Shown here: positions 18,145 to 26,475 of the stretch, piece by piece | Numbering within the stretch: the stretch's first letter is position 1 | Layout: each line of letters begins with the position of its first letter | Origin: Loktanella sp. IMCC34160 | Lineage (GTDB): Bacteria; Pseudomonadota; Alphaproteobacteria; Rhodobacterales; Rhodobacteraceae | Assembly (NCBI RefSeq): GCF_004145845.1 | Contig: NZ_SELP01000003.1 | Span: forward strand, 124,001-188,000 | DNA: 64,000 bases | Reading direction: 5' to 3' | The notes under the pieces: generated by a model | Databases searched by the model: none | Seen by the model: the letters and a program-made list of their open reading frames with translations, nothing else | What the model was told of the DNA's origin: nothing | Program-made: the position numbers and the translations under genes

Positions 18145-18194
18145 TCTTTCCGCTCCGCCTCCCCTAGGCCTTGGGGACAGACAAAGGGGGCGAT

Positions 18195-18839
18195 ATGGGC
18201 ACGGTCACATTGGTCCGGCACGGGCAGGCAAACTCCACGGCGACGGACGAACATTCCTATGACCGGTTGTCGCCGCTTGGGTTCCAGCAGGCGGAATGGC
18301 TGGGCGATTGGCTACGCGATCAGGGCGAACAGTTCGACAGCGTCCTGTGCGGCACGCTGACCCGCCATGAACAGACCGCGGCTGCGATGGGGTTTCCTGA
18401 TCCGGTAACGGACCCGCGCCTGAACGAGCTGGATTATTTCAATCTGTCCGACGCGCTGGAACAGGTGCATGGCATCCCGCGCCCCGATGGCGAAGGGTTC
18501 GCCGAACATATCCCGGTTCTGATGGAGGCCTGGCACCGCGCCGAGATCATGGGAAACGAAAGCTTTGACGCCTTTGAGACCCGCGTTGCTGCCGTGTTGC
18601 AAGAGGCCGCGCAGCCGGGCCGCCATGTTCTTTGCGTGACCTCGGGCGGGGTGATCGGGATGATCCTGCGCCACCTTCTGGACCTTGATCCGCGCCGGAT
18701 GGCCCATGTCCTTTTGCCGATCCATAATACCTCGCTGCACCGGGTACATGTGACCCCGGTCGGGCCGATCCTTGCCGGGTTCAACGCCACCCCGCATCTT
18801 GATCCGGCGGACCGCATCCACGCCCGCACCCATTTCTGA
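18195..18839 (+). CDS. Histidine phosphatase superfamily protein
   Basis: A 214-residue phosphoglycerate-mutase-like phosphatase. The phosphohistidine motif VRHGQ appears at the N-terminus (LVRHGQANS) and the second catalytic His segment near SGGVIGMILRHLL. The acceptor acid position lies in the NELDYF region. The ATG at 18195 is preceded by AAAGGGGG; the upstream in-frame codon lacks homology. The next gene starts 12 bases after the stop, so it is probably co-transcribed. Substrate unknown; cytosolic. Confidence 0.85.
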   Translation: MGTVTLVRHGQANSTATDEHSYDRLSPLGFQQAEWLGDWLRDQGEQFDSVLCGTLTRHEQTAAAMGFPDPVTDPRLNELDYFNLSDALEQVHGIPRPDGEGFAEHIPVLMEAWHRAEIMGNESFDAFETRVAAVLQEAAQPGRHVLCVTSGGVIGMILRHLLDLDPRRMAHVLLPIHNTSLHRVHVTPVGPILAGFNATPHLDPADRIHARTHF

Positions 18840-18851
18840 AGGACCGATACA

Positions 18852-19901
18852 ATGCTGCATCTTTGGGTTCGCGCCGAACAGCGGCCAAACGAGGAACGGG
18901 TCGGGCTGACCCCAGAGGGCGCGGGCACCCTGATTGCCGCCGGGTTTCGCGTGACGGTCGAGAACAGCCGCCAGCGGATGATCGAATTGGACGGCTACAC
19001 GGCGGCAGGTTGCGAGATCGCGCCGGAAGGTGGGTGGACCGAAGCCCCGGCGGATGCCGTGATTTTCGGCCTGAAGGAACTGCCCGAAGATGGCACGCCC
19101 CTACGCCACACCCACATCATGTTTGGCCACGCCTACAAGGGCCAGCCCGCAGGGCAGCGCTTGCTGGCCCGGTTCAAGGCTGGGGGCGGGACGCTTCTGG
19201 ACCTTGAATACCTGACCCATGCGGATGGGCGGCGGGTGGCGGCATTCGGCTATTGGGCCGGGTTCGCGGGGGCCGCGCTTTCGGCGCTGGACTGGGCGGC
19301 ACAGGCCGGGGGCGGGCAGCTTGGCCCGGTGTCGACCTATGCCAGCGCAGAGGCCCTGACCGACGACGTGCGCCGGGCGCTGGATGCGGGCGGCGACAGG
19401 CCCGCCGCATTGGTGATCGGGGCGCTGGGGCGCGTCGGCGCCGGGGCGTCGGACCTGTGCAGTGCCGTCGGGATCGACGTGACGAAATGGGATATGGCTG
19501 AAACCGCCCATGGCGGCCCCTTCCCCGAGGTGCTGGAGCATGGGATCTTCCTGAACTGCATCCTTGCCCGGCCCGGAACCCCGGTGTTTGTCCCCGCCGA
19601 TGCAAAAACCTCGGCCCGCGCCCTGCGCGTGATCGGGGATATTGCCTGTGACCCGGACAGCGAATTTTCCCCGATCAAGGTCTATGACCGGGCGACCGAC
19701 TGGCAGGCTCCGGTGTTGCGGGTGCAGGATAATCCGGTGCTGGACGTCATGGCGATCGACAACCTGCCGTCGCTTCTGCCGCGCGAAAGTTCAGAGGATT
19801 TCGCGGGGCAGCTTTTGCCGCATCTTCTGGCACTTGGAACCGACCCGGATGGGGTTTGGGCGCGGGCAAGGGCGGAATTCGCGGCGCACCTTCCGGGCTA
19901 G
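18852..19901 (+). CDS. Saccharopine dehydrogenase (L-lysine-forming type)
   Basis: A 349-residue NAD-dependent dehydrogenase of the alanine dehydrogenase/transhydrogenase-like fold. The N-terminal block LWVRAEQRPNEERVGLTPEGA and the Rossmann segment ALVIGALGRVGAGASDLC resemble fungal-type LYS1 saccharopine dehydrogenases. It could act in lysine degradation or a related oxidation. No partner lysine-ketoglutarate reductase is adjacent, so the physiological role is uncertain. Its TAG stop lies within a 10-bp-stem hairpin shared with the convergent DUF3775 gene. Confidence 0.8.
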   Translation: MLHLWVRAEQRPNEERVGLTPEGAGTLIAAGFRVTVENSRQRMIELDGYTAAGCEIAPEGGWTEAPADAVIFGLKELPEDGTPLRHTHIMFGHAYKGQPAGQRLLARFKAGGGTLLDLEYLTHADGRRVAAFGYWAGFAGAALSALDWAAQAGGGQLGPVSTYASAEALTDDVRRALDAGGDRPAALVIGALGRVGAGASDLCSAVGIDVTKWDMAETAHGGPFPEVLEHGIFLNCILARPGTPVFVPADAKTSARALRVIGDIACDPDSEFSPIKVYDRATDWQAPVLRVQDNPVLDVMAIDNLPSLLPRESSEDFAGQLLPHLLALGTDPDGVWARARAEFAAHLPG

Positions 19902-19939
19902 AGCGTCATGCTTCAGGCAATTCGCCTGGCGCTCTAGCC
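19896..19939. terminator. Bidirectional hairpin containing both stop codons
   Basis: GGCTAGAGCG (19896-19905) pairs perfectly with CGCTCTAGCC (19930-19939), with an inner AGGC/GCCT stem. The stop codon of the plus-strand gene (19899-19901) and of the minus-strand gene (19934-19936) are both inside the arms. There is no long T run, so it may act as a factor-assisted terminator or 3'-end protector. Confidence 0.65.
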
Positions 19940-20260
19940 GCCGCGATACAGCTCGTCTTCCTCGTCCGAGGCAGAGATGCCCAGCGCATCAAGCCCGCTT
20001 TCGAGGTGGTCGGCCAGATGCGGCGACCCTTTGAGGTATTCGGCGGTCGGCGTCGTCGCCTCGGCCTGAGCGGTCCGATAGGCGTCGGCGTATTCCTCGG
20101 GTTCGAAACTGCCGCGTCCGATCCAGAACACCGCAACCAGCGCCGCCTGCTCTTCCTCGTTCAGCCGGTCGATGAAGGCGTCCATCTCGGCCTCGGCGCG
20201 GCCCAACTCGCGGGCCATGATGATGACCTCGGCCACCTTGTCTGCGGAAATATGGATCAT
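19934..20260 (-). CDS. DUF3775-family protein
   Basis: An acidic 108-residue cytosolic protein. The sequence pattern (ISADKVAEVIIMARELG, FIDRLNEEEQAALVAVFWIGRG, YLKGSPHLADHLESGLDALG) matches the DUF3775 family as I remember it. The function is unknown. The family is mainly helical. The gene is monocistronic here, convergent with saccharopine dehydrogenase, and 89 bases downstream of the SDR stop on the same strand. Confidence 0.78.
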   Translation of the reverse strand: MIHISADKVAEVIIMARELGRAEAEMDAFIDRLNEEEQAALVAVFWIGRGSFEPEEYADAYRTAQAEATTPTAEYLKGSPHLADHLESGLDALGISASDEEDELYRGG

Positions 20261-20349
20261 CGCTCTTGCTCCGGATCTGTCTGTGGTTGAGGGCAGACTG
20301 ACAGGGGTATCATGCGCCCGCCTTGATCCTGCGCAAAGTCATTTTCGCG

Positions 20350-21084
20350 TCAGCGCGCGCCGAACAGCCGGTAGTAGGCCCAGTCGGGCAGGAACTGCGA
20401 CAGGCGGAAGACCCATGAAAACAGCATTGGGAAAGACCGTTTGAAGGCGTCCGAATTCATCAGCTCGAACATTTCCTGTGCCGCTTCTTCCGGGGTCATG
20501 ATGAAGGGCATCCGGAATTCGTTCTTGTCGGTCAGCCGGGTCTTGATGAAGCCGGGGTTAGCCAGCTGCACGCGGATCGACGTCTTGCGCAGGTCCGCCT
20601 GCATGGATTCGCCCAGCGCCATCAGCCCCGCCTTGGACGCGGAATAGCCGATGGCCCCCGGCAGCCCGCGAAAGCCCGACAGCGACCCGGTCAGCACGAT
20701 ATGCCCCTGCCCCCGGTCGATCATCCCGGGCAGGACCGCGCCCACCGCGCGGATGCCGCCCAGAAAGTTGATCTCGGCCATCGCCTCGGCCTGTTCGGGG
20801 TTCCAGTCCTGCGCGGCCATGGGCCAATAGACCCCGGCAAGGTAGATCATGCCGTCGATCGGTCCGATGTCCTGCGCGACCTGTTCGACCGCCTGACGGT
20901 CGGTGACGTCCACGGCCACGGCCCGCGCCTTGCCCGGCAGTTCGGCCACCAGCGCATCAAGCCGTTCCTGTGACCGGGCCGAGACGATCACCTCGGCCCC
21001 TGCCCGGCTGAGCGTCATGGCAAGCGCGCGGCCCAGCCCCTCGCTCGCCCCGATCAGCCAATAGCGTTTCCCCTGCCACTCCAT
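20350..21084 (-). CDS. Short-chain dehydrogenase/reductase
   Basis: A 244-residue NAD(P)-dependent oxidoreductase. The nucleotide loop GASEGLGRAL (about 12-21), the NAG-like position LAGVY and the catalytic Ser with YSASK (Tyr-x-x-x-Lys) are present. It is the last of five overlapping minus-strand genes; its ATG overlaps the DUF3833 stop by one base (TGATG). In R. sphaeroides, as I recall, the matching operon (RSP_1087-1091) belongs to the RpoE singlet-oxygen regulon. The substrate is unknown but probably lipid-derived. Confidence 0.87.
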   Translation of the reverse strand: MEWQGKRYWLIGASEGLGRALAMTLSRAGAEVIVSARSQERLDALVAELPGKARAVAVDVTDRQAVEQVAQDIGPIDGMIYLAGVYWPMAAQDWNPEQAEAMAEINFLGGIRAVGAVLPGMIDRGQGHIVLTGSLSGFRGLPGAIGYSASKAGLMALGESMQADLRKTSIRVQLANPGFIKTRLTDKNEFRMPFIMTPEEAAQEMFELMNSDAFKRSFPMLFSWVFRLSQFLPDWAYYRLFGAR

Positions 21085-21647
21085 CAGGCGACCGCCCTTG
21101 GCCGCATGGTGGCGACCAGTTCCGCCACCTTGATCCCGAATTTTCGGAACTGGCTGCGGTTGATGATGTGCCCGTTCGGCGCAAGATAGAGCCAGTCGGT
21201 GACGTTCAGGACATGGCCCCCGGCCTCTTCCGGCAGGCGGATGCGATAGCGCAGCAGGACCGATGCGCCTTCCTGCTGGCCGTGGCCGGTGCCGACAAGG
21301 TCCGGCGCCTCGGCCCGGATCGACCCGTCATTGCCAAGGGTCAGGGTCCATTCCCTGTCCTGCGTCATGCCGGTTGCATAGCGGAAGGCCTCAGTCATGC
21401 GGCCGGTGTTGCCTGTCCATGTGGCATCCATTTCAGCGACAAATCGCGAGGTGACCCGACCGGTCGGTCCGTAGATCACGCCTTCGCAGTCCATCGGGCC
21501 GTTCAGGACCTGCCGGATGTCGAAGGCCGGTTCGCTGCCCGCGTAATCGCTGGGCTTTTGCGCCACGAAGGAAAGGCTGCGTTGCGCAAGAAGGACGAGG
21601 GCAAGAACGAGGCCCGCGCCGAAGATGAAACCGAGTGTCGGCGTCAT
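21084..21647 (-). CDS. DUF3833-family lipoprotein-like protein
   Basis: A 187-residue protein with one N-terminal membrane anchor (GFIFGAGLVLALVLLAQ) and a beta-rich domain (CEGVIYGPTGRVTSRFVAEMDATW ending NRSQFRKFGIKVAELVATM). The segment order matches DUF3833, whose members lie beside SDR and DUF1365 genes. There is no lipobox Cys, so it is probably a membrane-anchored periplasmic domain, orientation inferred. It overlaps the upstream MFS gene by four bases and the downstream SDR gene by one. Confidence 0.78.
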   Translation of the reverse strand: MTPTLGFIFGAGLVLALVLLAQRSLSFVAQKPSDYAGSEPAFDIRQVLNGPMDCEGVIYGPTGRVTSRFVAEMDATWTGNTGRMTEAFRYATGMTQDREWTLTLGNDGSIRAEAPDLVGTGHGQQEGASVLLRYRIRLPEEAGGHVLNVTDWLYLAPNGHIINRSQFRKFGIKVAELVATMRPRAVA

Positions 21648-22891
21648 GGAGTATCCTCCAGTCTGGTGGCCAGGAGAAGTCCGATGGCCAGGAGTTTGAG
21701 CAAGGACGGCACAAGGGCGTAGAGCACCGTCAGAAGGGTAAGGGCCGCGTCAGGCTGAGCCGGTGCCCCCGCCTGAAACCCGGACCATTCGAGAAGCGGC
21801 AGCAAGGCCACCGCCGCAAAAGCGAGCGTGAACTTGTTGACCAGAGACCAAAGCCCGAACCCCTGCCCCCCTTGAGGAGAGATCGCGGCCATCCGACGGG
21901 CGAAGGCGGCGGGAAGCAGGGTCAGGTCGGCCCCGATGGTCGCCCCCGACAGGACACAGATCAGGGCAAAGACGGGCGCATCACCCGGCCCAAGAAGCAG
22001 CGTGCCCCCGAAACTGGCAATCGCTAACCCCATGGCCGAGAGAAGCACGGGGCGCGTGCCGAAGGTCTGGGCCAGCCGCGACCACAGGGGGGCGGACAGG
22101 GCCGCCGAGAGGAAGAACAGCACCAGAAGAGGGCCTTCCCAGCCGGGCGCGTCTAGCCTGCTTTCGACGAAGAACAGGAACAGGGTCGAAGAGACGGCCA
22201 CCGGGGTGGCGTTGATCAACGCCAGAAGCAGAAGCCGCCGGGCCAGCGGGTCGGACAGGATCGTGCCAATCGGGGTCGGGTCGTGGTGCAGATCGTCGGC
22301 CCATTCCGGCGCCATCAGGATTGCGGCAACCGCGGTTACGGCGGCAAAGCCAAGCGCAAAGGCGCCGAAGGGGTTGTCGGTCAGGCCGATCAGAAGCGTC
22401 GGTGCAATGGCAGCAAGGCAGATGCCCAGAAGCGCGCCGCTTTCCCGCCAAGCCGCGAGTTGCACATGGCCGCCGGGCAGGTGGGCGGCCTTGGTCACGC
22501 CACGGGCATAGAAATTGATCGACAGAAAGCTGAAGGCAGTGAACAGCCCGGTGATCGTCAGGCCGAACCACAAAAGCGGGCCAAGCGGCGGGCTGTCCGC
22601 AAACAGCCCCAGCATCGACAGGGCGAGGACCCCGGCGGCAAACGCCATGACCAGCCCCCGCGCGCCGCGCAACCGTTCGCTGATCCAGCCAAGGACCGGG
22701 TCCTGCACAACGTCGAACAACCGCAGTCCGAACAGCACCGCGCCAAGCGCAACAAGGCTAACCCCGTGGGTTTCGGCAAAGAATTTCGGCGCGTAGATGT
22801 AGATGGGCAGCCCGGCCCCCGACAGGACCGCGCCGAAAAGCGCATAGGCCGGCAGCCGGCCGGGCTGCCCATATGCGGCCTGAACAGTCAC
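21644..22891 (-). CDS. MFS transporter
   Basis: A 415-residue integral membrane protein with about twelve hydrophobic helices in two bundles. The N-terminal part (VVQDPVLGWISERLRGARG) has the conserved loop of the GPH/MFS sugar-cation symporter-like branch. Cargo is unknown; position in the proposed RpoE-linked operon suggests a lipid or oxidation product. It overlaps both neighbours (DUF1365 and DUF3833) by four bases, so translation is tightly coupled. Confidence 0.82.
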   Translation of the reverse strand: MTVQAAYGQPGRLPAYALFGAVLSGAGLPIYIYAPKFFAETHGVSLVALGAVLFGLRLFDVVQDPVLGWISERLRGARGLVMAFAAGVLALSMLGLFADSPPLGPLLWFGLTITGLFTAFSFLSINFYARGVTKAAHLPGGHVQLAAWRESGALLGICLAAIAPTLLIGLTDNPFGAFALGFAAVTAVAAILMAPEWADDLHHDPTPIGTILSDPLARRLLLLALINATPVAVSSTLFLFFVESRLDAPGWEGPLLVLFFLSAALSAPLWSRLAQTFGTRPVLLSAMGLAIASFGGTLLLGPGDAPVFALICVLSGATIGADLTLLPAAFARRMAAISPQGGQGFGLWSLVNKFTLAFAAVALLPLLEWSGFQAGAPAQPDAALTLLTVLYALVPSLLKLLAIGLLLATRLEDTP

Positions 22892-23646
22892 TGGCTGACG
22901 TCCTGTTTCGGGGGTTCAGGCCGGGTCCGGTAGACCGCCCCTTTCCACCAGAGTTTCAGGGCCTGCCAATGGATCAGCGCCAGAACCCGCCGCGACCCGA
23001 AGGGCCGCCGCAACAGGCTGCGCAGGATCGACAGGGTCGAGACAGGCACCCGCTGACCGGTCAGCGTGGCGACCAGCCCGCCGTTCCCGGCAAGATAGTC
23101 AATGCGGATGTCGATCCGGTCGTCGTCGATCCGGAACCGGAAGGCATAGTCGCCGGTCACGTCCTGAAATGGCGAGACGTGAAAGATCTTGCGGGCGCTG
23201 ACGGTTTCGTCCCAGTCCAGCGGGCGCAGATCGTCGTGGTGACACAGGTAGGAATGCCGGTCGCCAAAGGTGTTCGTCACTTCGGCGATCACCGCGCGCA
23301 GGGTGCCGCCCGCATCATGGCAGAGCCAGAAACTGACCGGGTTGAACACATGCCCGAGGATGCGCGGCTGCGCGAGGAGGAGGAGCGGGCCGGGAAGGTC
23401 CAGCCCCCGGTCCGACAGGACCTGCCGCACCCAGGCGGGACCCGTGCCCTGCCCCGGCGCACCACCATGGTCCAAGTCCCACAGCGACATCAGGTTGCGC
23501 CCGTTCCGCGAGAACAGAAGCGGCGTTCTCAACGCCGCCTCTGCATCCAGCAGGACATAGTCGAGCGAGTAGCGGAACGCGTTCTTCGTTCCGCCGCGTC
23601 GCCCGTGATAGGTCTGGGCCGCGATATGATCGACCGTTGCCATCAT
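22888..23646 (-). CDS. DUF1365-family protein
   Basis: A 252-residue protein with the DUF1365 hallmarks: YHGRRGGTKNAFRYSLDYVL at the start, LAQPRILGHVFNPVSFWLCHD in the middle and KIFHVSPFQDVTGDYAFRF. These proteins regularly accompany a flavin amine-oxidase-like partner and are linked to membrane fatty-acid modification. The start MMATVDH is chosen: it overlaps the oxidoreductase stop (ATGA), whereas the longer frame runs antiparallel to no homology. The biochemical activity is unknown. Confidence 0.85.
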   Translation of the reverse strand: MMATVDHIAAQTYHGRRGGTKNAFRYSLDYVLLDAEAALRTPLLFSRNGRNLMSLWDLDHGGAPGQGTGPAWVRQVLSDRGLDLPGPLLLLAQPRILGHVFNPVSFWLCHDAGGTLRAVIAEVTNTFGDRHSYLCHHDDLRPLDWDETVSARKIFHVSPFQDVTGDYAFRFRIDDDRIDIRIDYLAGNGGLVATLTGQRVPVSTLSILRSLLRRPFGSRRVLALIHWQALKLWWKGAVYRTRPEPPKQDVSQ

Positions 23647-24944
23647 TCCGCTGCCAGCTTCATCCCTTCGACCGCGTTCAGGGCGGTGACCACATCGACC
23701 GCGCTGGACAGGCCGTCCTCGTGGAAGCCGTTCTTCATCCAGGCCCCGCAGAACCACGTCCGGTTCGACCCGTTCATCGCCACGGCCTTGCGCTGCGCCT
23801 CAAGCGCGGCATGGTCATAGACGGGATGCCGGAAGGTCGCCTGATCCCAGATCAGGTCTTCGCGGATCGGGTGAGTCGTGTTCAGCGTCACGAAATAATC
23901 GGTGCCGCCCCTTAGCCACGGCTGAAGCGAATTCATCCAGTAGGTCAGGTCGATCCGGTCCTTCTGCTGGCCCTGTGTCTCGGTATAGACCCAGGACGAC
24001 CAGACCTGACGCCGTTTCGGCATGACCGAAATGTCGGAATGCAGGATCGCGGTGTTGGGTTGGTAGCGGATGTTGGACAGCACGTCGCGTTCCTGCGGCG
24101 TGGCGTCCGACAGCATCGACAGCGTATCGTCGGAATGGGTCGCCATAACGACCTCGTCGAACAGCTCCCACTCGCCGCCCTGTGCACGGGCCTCGACCCC
24201 CTGCGGGCCGCGCCGGACGCCTGCGACCGGCGCGGACAGGCGGATATCGACCCCCTGTTTTTCCATGGCGTTGGCGAGCCGCGAGACATAGGCCACCGAG
24301 CCGCCCTCGACCGTGAACCACTGGTGCTGCCCGGTGTGGTGCAGAAGCGCGTGATTTTCGAAGAAGGTCATCATGGCATGGGCCGGGAATTCCATGATCT
24401 TCTCGACCGGAGTGGACCAGATCGCGCCCGAGATCGGCAAAAGGTAGTAATTGCGGAACCAGTCCCCCATGCCCAGCTTGTCCATCAGTTGCCCGATGGT
24501 CAGCGACGGATCACGGGAGGCGTCAAGCGCGTTGGCGTTGAAGTGGAACAGGTCGCGGACCATACGCAGGAACTGCGGTCGGGCCAGATTGCGCCGCTGC
24601 GCGAAAAGTGCGCCAAGGCTGGCCAGCCCGTATTCGACCCGCCCGCCGTCGATCGAGGCACCGAAAGACATGTCGGATTCCACGACCGGCACATCCAGAT
24701 CTTCGAACAGCTTAGTCAGGTGCGGATAGTTGGCATAGTTGAAGACGATGAACCCGGTATCAACCGGATCGGTGCCATAGGGCCCGGCCATCCGGGTCCG
24801 GGCATGCCCGCCCAGCCGATGTTCGGATTCAAACAGCACCACCCGATGGTCCTGTGCCAGAAGATGGGCCGCGCCCATCCCCGAGATTCCCCCGCCGATT
24901 ACCGCGATCTTTCGGGGCAGTCCCCGGCTTGCTTCAAATGGCAT
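23643..24944 (-). CDS. FAD-dependent amine-oxidase-like oxidoreductase
   Basis: A 433-residue flavoprotein that heads the five-gene operon. The FAD-binding Rossmann motif KIAVIGGGISGMGAAHLL (about 12-29) is followed by FESEHRLGGHARTR, and WFCGAWMKNGFHEDGLSSA at the C-terminus contacts FAD. The R. sphaeroides counterpart, as I recall, is annotated as a flavin amine oxidase/cyclopropane fatty-acid-linked protein needed in the singlet-oxygen response. The upstream leader is excluded: MPFEASR starts right before the Rossmann strand. It diverges from rpoE. Confidence 0.86.
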   Translation of the reverse strand: MPFEASRGLPRKIAVIGGGISGMGAAHLLAQDHRVVLFESEHRLGGHARTRMAGPYGTDPVDTGFIVFNYANYPHLTKLFEDLDVPVVESDMSFGASIDGGRVEYGLASLGALFAQRRNLARPQFLRMVRDLFHFNANALDASRDPSLTIGQLMDKLGMGDWFRNYYLLPISGAIWSTPVEKIMEFPAHAMMTFFENHALLHHTGQHQWFTVEGGSVAYVSRLANAMEKQGVDIRLSAPVAGVRRGPQGVEARAQGGEWELFDEVVMATHSDDTLSMLSDATPQERDVLSNIRYQPNTAILHSDISVMPKRRQVWSSWVYTETQGQQKDRIDLTYWMNSLQPWLRGGTDYFVTLNTTHPIREDLIWDQATFRHPVYDHAALEAQRKAVAMNGSNRTWFCGAWMKNGFHEDGLSSAVDVVTALNAVEGMKLAAE

Positions 24945-25023
24945 TGTCTGTCCGTCTCCGCCGTGTTCGTTGTTGCTGGAAGGGATACGCGGGACAGCGC
25001 CGACCGGATGGAAAGTTTTTCGC

Positions 25024-25052
25024 TGATCCAGTTTCATCCACCGGACGTAATA
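25024..25052 (+). promoter_or_regulatory. RpoE-type promoter of rpoE-chrR
   Basis: TGATCC (25024-25029) and TAATA (25048-25052) are separated by exactly 18 bases, matching the R. sphaeroides singlet-oxygen sigma factor promoter pattern as I remember it. Transcription would begin near 25058-25060, overlapping an in-frame ATG at 25058. That makes the longer sigma-factor frame unlikely to be translated and supports autoregulation. No equally good copy was seen on the opposite strand for the divergent operon. Confidence 0.82.
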
Positions 25053-25162
25053 GGTTTATGTTCATCGAAACCTTGGCGGATCCAAAAGATGATGCAGCCC
25101 CCACGGCACCTGCGTATGCTGGGGCGGGGCTGGTATTGAACGGGACCCGGATCGGGGCAGGA

Positions 25163-25714
25163 ATGAACGAAGAAGCAGTGTCTAAACGTGCGGAATGGGT
25201 GGCGGAAATTGCGGCCATCCGGGACCATGCGGATCAGGCGGCCTTTGCCGCGGTGTTCCGGCATTTCGCCCCGCGCGTGAAGGCATTCTTGATGAAGTCC
25301 GGGGCCAGCCCCGACATGGCAGAGGAATGTACGCAGGATGTGATGGCGACCCTGTGGCGCAAGGCGGGCCTGTTCGATCCGGCGAAAGCGAGCGTATCGA
25401 CATGGATCTTCACGATCGCCCGGAACCGCCAGATCGACATGATCCGCAAGCAGCGCCGGCCAGAGCCGGAAGAGCTTGACTGGGGGCCGGAACCGGAACC
25501 GGATCAGGACGACGCCATCGCCCTGCAACAGGAAACGGAACAACTGGGCGCGGCCCTTCAGGCCCTGCCCGAAAAACAGAGAATACTGATCGAACGCGCC
25601 TATTTCGGTGATCTGAGCCACAGCGAGATTGCAGAAGAAACCGGCCTGCCACTGGGCACGATCAAATCGAGGATTAGATTGGCGCTTGAACGGTTGCGCC
25701 ATCAGATGCGGTGA
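25163..25714 (+). CDS. rpoE: ECF sigma factor RpoE (singlet-oxygen response)
   Basis: An extracytoplasmic-function-type sigma factor, 183 residues, released from ChrR by singlet oxygen. Region 2 (AAFAAVFRHFAPRVKAFL through SVSTWIFTIARNRQIDMIRK) recognises the -10 element; region 4 (LPEKQRILIERAYFGDLSHSEIAEETGLPLGTIKSRI) recognises the -35. A Glu/Pro-rich linker lies near residues 100-115. The start MNEEAVS at 25163 has a GGGG(N5) ribosome site and lies downstream of the predicted transcription start; the upstream ATG (25058) falls on that start. chrR follows directly. Confidence 0.9.
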   Translation: MNEEAVSKRAEWVAEIAAIRDHADQAAFAAVFRHFAPRVKAFLMKSGASPDMAEECTQDVMATLWRKAGLFDPAKASVSTWIFTIARNRQIDMIRKQRRPEPEELDWGPEPEPDQDDAIALQQETEQLGAALQALPEKQRILIERAYFGDLSHSEIAEETGLPLGTIKSRIRLALERLRHQMR

Positions 25715-25722
25715 ACGAGACA

Positions 25723-26376
25723 ATGACGACACAGATCAAACATCATCTGACCGATGCCCTCTTGATGGGCTATGCCGCGGGCACATTGCCCGAGGGCTTT
25801 TCGCTGGTCGTGGCCACCCATGTGTCGCTGTGCGACGACTGCCGGGCGCGTCTGGCGGAATACGAGGCGCTGGGCGGCGAGGTGATGATGGACGCGGGCG
25901 AGGCCGAATTGACCGACGGCAGCCTTGAGGCGACGCTGGCCCTGATCGCGGGAATGCCCGCCGCCGCCCCGGTGCGCAAGGCTGCCCGGACGGCTGGCAT
26001 TTTCCCTGCCCCGCTGCGCGACTATGTCGGTGGCGACAAGGATGCTGTGCGCTGGCGCCGGGTGGGCGGTGGCGTTAGGCAGATGGTCCTGAAGACCGAT
26101 GGCGCATCCACCGTTCGCCTGTTGCATATCCCGGCGGGTGTTGCGGTGCCCGACCACGGCCACAGCGGCACCGAACTGACGCTTGTGCTGCAAGGCGCGT
26201 TCCGCGATGAAACCGCGCGCTTCGGCGTGGGGGACATCGAAGTTGCGAACGATGATCTGGAACATACACCCGTTGCGGAGCCAGGTGAGGATTGCATCTG
26301 CCTTGCTGCGACGGACGCGCCCTTGCGGTTCAATGGCCTGTTGCCCCGCATCGCGCAGCGGTTCGTCGGGATCTAA
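25723..26376 (+). CDS. chrR: Anti-sigma factor ChrR (zinc ZAS plus cupin)
   Basis: A 217-residue cytosolic anti-sigma factor that sequesters RpoE. The ZAS zinc ligands fit the R. sphaeroides pattern: His8, His33, Cys37 and Cys40. The C-terminal cupin domain keeps its metal set His145, His147, Glu151 and His181, and the Cys191-x-Cys193 pair. All offsets are constant relative to the model protein, so function is very probably conserved. A GTG at 25711 overlapping the rpoE stop is an alternative start, adding four residues. Confidence 0.92.
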   Translation: MTTQIKHHLTDALLMGYAAGTLPEGFSLVVATHVSLCDDCRARLAEYEALGGEVMMDAGEAELTDGSLEATLALIAGMPAAAPVRKAARTAGIFPAPLRDYVGGDKDAVRWRRVGGGVRQMVLKTDGASTVRLLHIPAGVAVPDHGHSGTELTLVLQGAFRDETARFGVGDIEVANDDLEHTPVAEPGEDCICLAATDAPLRFNGLLPRIAQRFVGI

Positions 26377-26475
26377 GGCGCTTTCGGTTTCTGACCAGAA
26401 TTTAGGATCGGTTTTCTGCGTTCGAGCCGGAGGCGAGGGGCCGCGAAAACAGATTCATCGCAAGCCGTAAGCGCC
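26377..26475. repeat. Structured intergenic element with nested inverted repeats
   Basis: The 99 bases between the convergent chrR and rmuC stops are bounded by near-perfect 11-bp inverted arms (GGCGCTTTCGG and CCGTAAGCGCC, one mismatch). Inside lie a TTCTG-AC-CAGAA palindrome and a GTTTTC/GAAAAC pair. The composition looks like a REP- or MITE-type element, or a complex bidirectional terminator. No coding potential is evident. Confidence 0.5.

Noticed and set aside
24945-25060. RpoE promoter for the divergent oxidoreductase operon
   Set aside because: No TGATCC-N18-TAATA-like match on the minus strand.
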